A stretch of 64,000 nucleotides of DNA from Anaerolineae bacterium (lineage in GTDB: Bacteria > Chloroflexota > Anaerolineae > Aggregatilineales > UBA3940), in assembly GCA_016926255.1 (NCBI GenBank), contig JAFGOY010000069.1, positions 1-64,000 of the forward strand, written 5' to 3'. The translations under genes and the position numbers were made by a program. Each line of letters starts with the position of its first letter. Position 1 is the first letter of the stretch. Positions 62,099 through 64,000 of the stretch are shown one piece after another. The notes under the pieces were generated by a model. That model saw only the letters and a list, made by a program, of their open reading frames with translations, was not told the origin of the DNA and ran no database searches.

Positions 62099-64000
62099 AT
62101 GAGTTTGCAGCAGCAAAGTTCTATCGATCATACCTTCCCGTCAGCGACCGGGCTTCGACTTGCCATGAGTATTCTGACCGGCACAGCTTTCGTTCGTCTC
62201 TGGTGGGATTTCGGCCCGCTGCCCGCCCTCGCGCCGCTGGCGCTGATCGCTGGGGCGGGGGTGGGCTATTCCTGGAAGGCCCCGCGCTGGACGGTCTGCG
62301 GGCTGATCGTCTACTGCGCCAGTCCAATCGCCCTGCCGCGACTGGCGGTGGTTGTGGTGGGATTGGCCGCTGCCGGCTGGCTGACCACGCTGCGTCCCGA
62401 TCATCTCCCTAGGTGGCTGCTGCACTTGGTTCCCGGTATCGTTGCCCTAACCGTATACATCTTAACCCTGTCGCCGGGCCTCCTTCCGTCGGATGGTGGC
62501 GAATTCCAGACGGTGGCGGCGACCTGGGGCGCGGCCCATCCGCCCGGCTATCCACTTTACACTATGCTGGCCGGGCTGTTCTCCCGGCTGATCCCCATCA
62601 GGACGTTTGCCTGGCGGGTCAACGTGTTCTCCGCGCTGGTCGGTGCGAGCTCCGTGTCGCTTGTCTCTCACATGGTAGACCGCGAAACCGGGAAAGTGTG
62701 GGCCGGGTGGCTTTCCGGGCTGCTGCTGATGGTTTCCGGCAGTTTCTGGATGACGGCTACCCAGGCCGCCGTTCGTCCCTTTACCGTGCTTTGTACCGCG
62801 TTGATGCTCGATGCTGCGCTGGATTATCGCCGCCGGGTGAAGCTGGATCAGCCGGTTAAATGGACGCTGTTCCGGTTCGGGCTGACCGCCGGGTTGAGCG
62901 TGACGCATCACGGGTCACTGCTGTTCATCGGTTCGGTGTTCGCGCTGGCAATCGTCGCTGCTGATTTGAAAGCGTGGCGTAAATGGCCGGTCGCCATCGG
63001 CGCGGCGCTGATCGGCAGTCTGTCCTGGCTGTATGTCCTGCTGCGCCAGCCCGACATTCTTGCCTCGGCCACTCCCTGGAGTGCTTTCTGGGAATACGTT
63101 CTGGCGAAGGGGTTTTCGAGCGAGGCGTTTTCTCTGGCAAGCGCCGCCGATCTGCGGGAACGGTGGTGGGTGGTCAGCGAGATTTTCCGGCTGCAATGGC
63201 CGGTGTGGGTATTTGCCGTTGTTGGCGTGGCGCTGGTTGTCGCTTTCATCCGTGATCGCTGGCTGGCGGTGCTGATCACCGTATCGGTGGTGCTGCACGT
63301 TTTCGTCAGTGTGACTTACAAAGCCCCGCAGCCCGAAGACTATGCGCAGCCCGCTTACCTGATGCTGGCCCTGCTAGTGGGCTGGCTGCTGGGGCATGTG
63401 AAGAAGATGGAGTGGTCGGTGGTACTCGGTGCGATCACTACCGCCTCGATCCTGTTCAGCTTCGGAGATGGATGGATCACCATGCGGCGGCTGGCGAGCG
63501 TCGAGGAGGCGCGGGAGACGGCACTGCAAACGCTCGATCAGACTCCGGAAGGCGCGGAAATTCTGGCGACGTGGCACCGGATCACACCGCTGTGGTATTT
63601 GCAGCAGGTCGAGCACCTGCGCCCTGACGTCGAGATCGAGTATGTGGTGGTCGAGGCAGGCGACGAATCGGTGATGGATGCCTGGATGCGGGAGATCGAG
63701 GAAAGCCTCGCCGAAGACCCGGCGGTAGTCGTCACCCAGCAATTTCCACAGACCTACCGGTTTCTCCCCTATACGATTGAAGATCAACGGATTTCTGCTT
63801 CGCTGCCTCCGGTATCTGAAGATGCCGAATCGCTGGCCGATTTTGCCCCATACTCGTTGATCGATGACCCGGACAATGCTTTGCCGGAAACGGCAGCGGC
63901 CGGTCAATCGATAGAGATGACTCTCACCTGGGAAATCCCTGAACCGGTTGAATTTGGCAGCCTGTCTACGTTTATTCACATCGGAGCAGATGGGCAGCCG
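62099..64000 (+). CDS. DUF2723 membrane protein, predicted GT-C glycosyltransferase (partial)
   Basis: An open frame from the ATG at 62099 continues past the window edge, at least 634 aa. Two short hydrophobic helices are followed by PSDGGEFQTVAATWGAAHPP GYPLYTML, the acidic-loop signature of DUF2723, a GT-C family related to PMT and ArnT enzymes. Then ~8 further helices (to ~residue 470) and a soluble part from ~475, which keeps a charged region (LATWHRITPLWYLQQ). It probably transfers a sugar from a polyprenyl carrier to a protein or glycan outside the membrane. It matches the envelope theme of the left-edge glycosyltransferase. Confidence 0.85.
   Translation, partial: MSLQQQSSIDHTFPSATGLRLAMSILTGTAFVRLWWDFGPLPALAPLALIAGAGVGYSWKAPRWTVCGLIVYCASPIALPRLAVVVVGLAAAGWLTTLRPDHLPRWLLHLVPGIVALTVYILTLSPGLLPSDGGEFQTVAATWGAAHPPGYPLYTMLAGLFSRLIPIRTFAWRVNVFSALVGASSVSLVSHMVDRETGKVWAGWLSGLLLMVSGSFWMTATQAAVRPFTVLCTALMLDAALDYRRRVKLDQPVKWTLFRFGLTAGLSVTHHGSLLFIGSVFALAIVAADLKAWRKWPVAIGAALIGSLSWLYVLLRQPDILASATPWSAFWEYVLAKGFSSEAFSLASAADLRERWWVVSEIFRLQWPVWVFAVVGVALVVAFIRDRWLAVLITVSVVLHVFVSVTYKAPQPEDYAQPAYLMLALLVGWLLGHVKKMEWSVVLGAITTASILFSFGDGWITMRRLASVEEARETALQTLDQTPEGAEILATWHRITPLWYLQQVEHLRPDVEIEYVVVEAGDESVMDAWMREIEESLAEDPAVVVTQQFPQTYRFLPYTIEDQRISASLPPVSEDAESLADFAPYSLIDDPDNALPETAAAGQSIEMTLTWEIPEPVEFGSLSTFIHIGADGQP

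Overview
The window is typical chromosomal DNA of a GC-rich bacterium with 45 protein genes (two cut by the window edges), no rRNA, no recognisable tRNA, no CRISPR array and no transposase. The most likely source is a Chloroflexota bacterium, probably Anaerolineae. This is an inference from several features together: single-pass TolB/WD40 and CBM9-like surface proteins, a PknB-type kinase, an ECF transporter with fused ATPases, a fused glycyl-tRNA synthetase, and TPR proteins carrying repeated Pro-Asp-Trp-Leu motifs. No marker in the window proves it.

Region by region. 1-5.4 kb: a GT39-type membrane glycosyltransferase (cut at the left edge), a TPR protein and the groES-groEL operon under a textbook sigma-70 promoter with a perfect CIRCE operator. 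5.4-18 kb: small membrane and coiled-coil proteins, an acyl-CoA synthetase, ftsH, a PknB-like kinase, a hotdog thioesterase, a lower-GC FAD oxidoreductase, two zinc peptidases, an ADP-ribosylglycohydrolase and a GAF histidine kinase. 18-26 kb: an information-processing cluster with dnaG-rpoD, holB, two HAD hydrolases and holA. 26-32 kb: asnB, a TolB-like propeller protein and an orphan MazF/PemK toxin, facing a helicase of the MrfA type that carries an inserted HNH domain. 32-39 kb: a low-GC WD40 protein, then a GT4 glycosyltransferase, a polyprenyl glycosylphosphotransferase, an M20 peptidase and a two-domain protein disulfide oxidoreductase. 39-43.4 kb: two adjacent genes of mirror-image layout (TPR then PDWL motifs; PDWL motifs then TPR). 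43.4-53.7 kb: ndk, fused glyQS, a CBM9-like lipoprotein, acnA and recJ. 53.7-54.8 kb: a low-GC HNH nuclease gene with a PUA/EVE-like N-terminus. 54.8-64 kb: an alanine-dehydrogenase-like gene with a CoA-transferase, a complete ECF transporter (fused ATPases, enlarged S component, T component), a SAM hydrolase and a DUF2723 membrane protein cut at the right edge.

How the genes work together: most of the window is housekeeping (protein folding and quality control, replication and transcription initiation, tRNA charging, TCA cycle, nucleotide balance), mixed with cell-envelope polysaccharide synthesis and surface proteins. Accessory content is limited to isolated genes: the HNH nuclease at 53.8 kb, the lone MazF at 29.3 kb, and the low-GC WD40 and FAD genes. 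The best candidates for something undescribed are the paired PDWL-motif TPR proteins, the HNH insertion in the helicase, the PUA-like/HNH nuclease, and a 13-codon glycine-rich micro-ORF with a strong ribosome binding site upstream of glyQS on the other strand.
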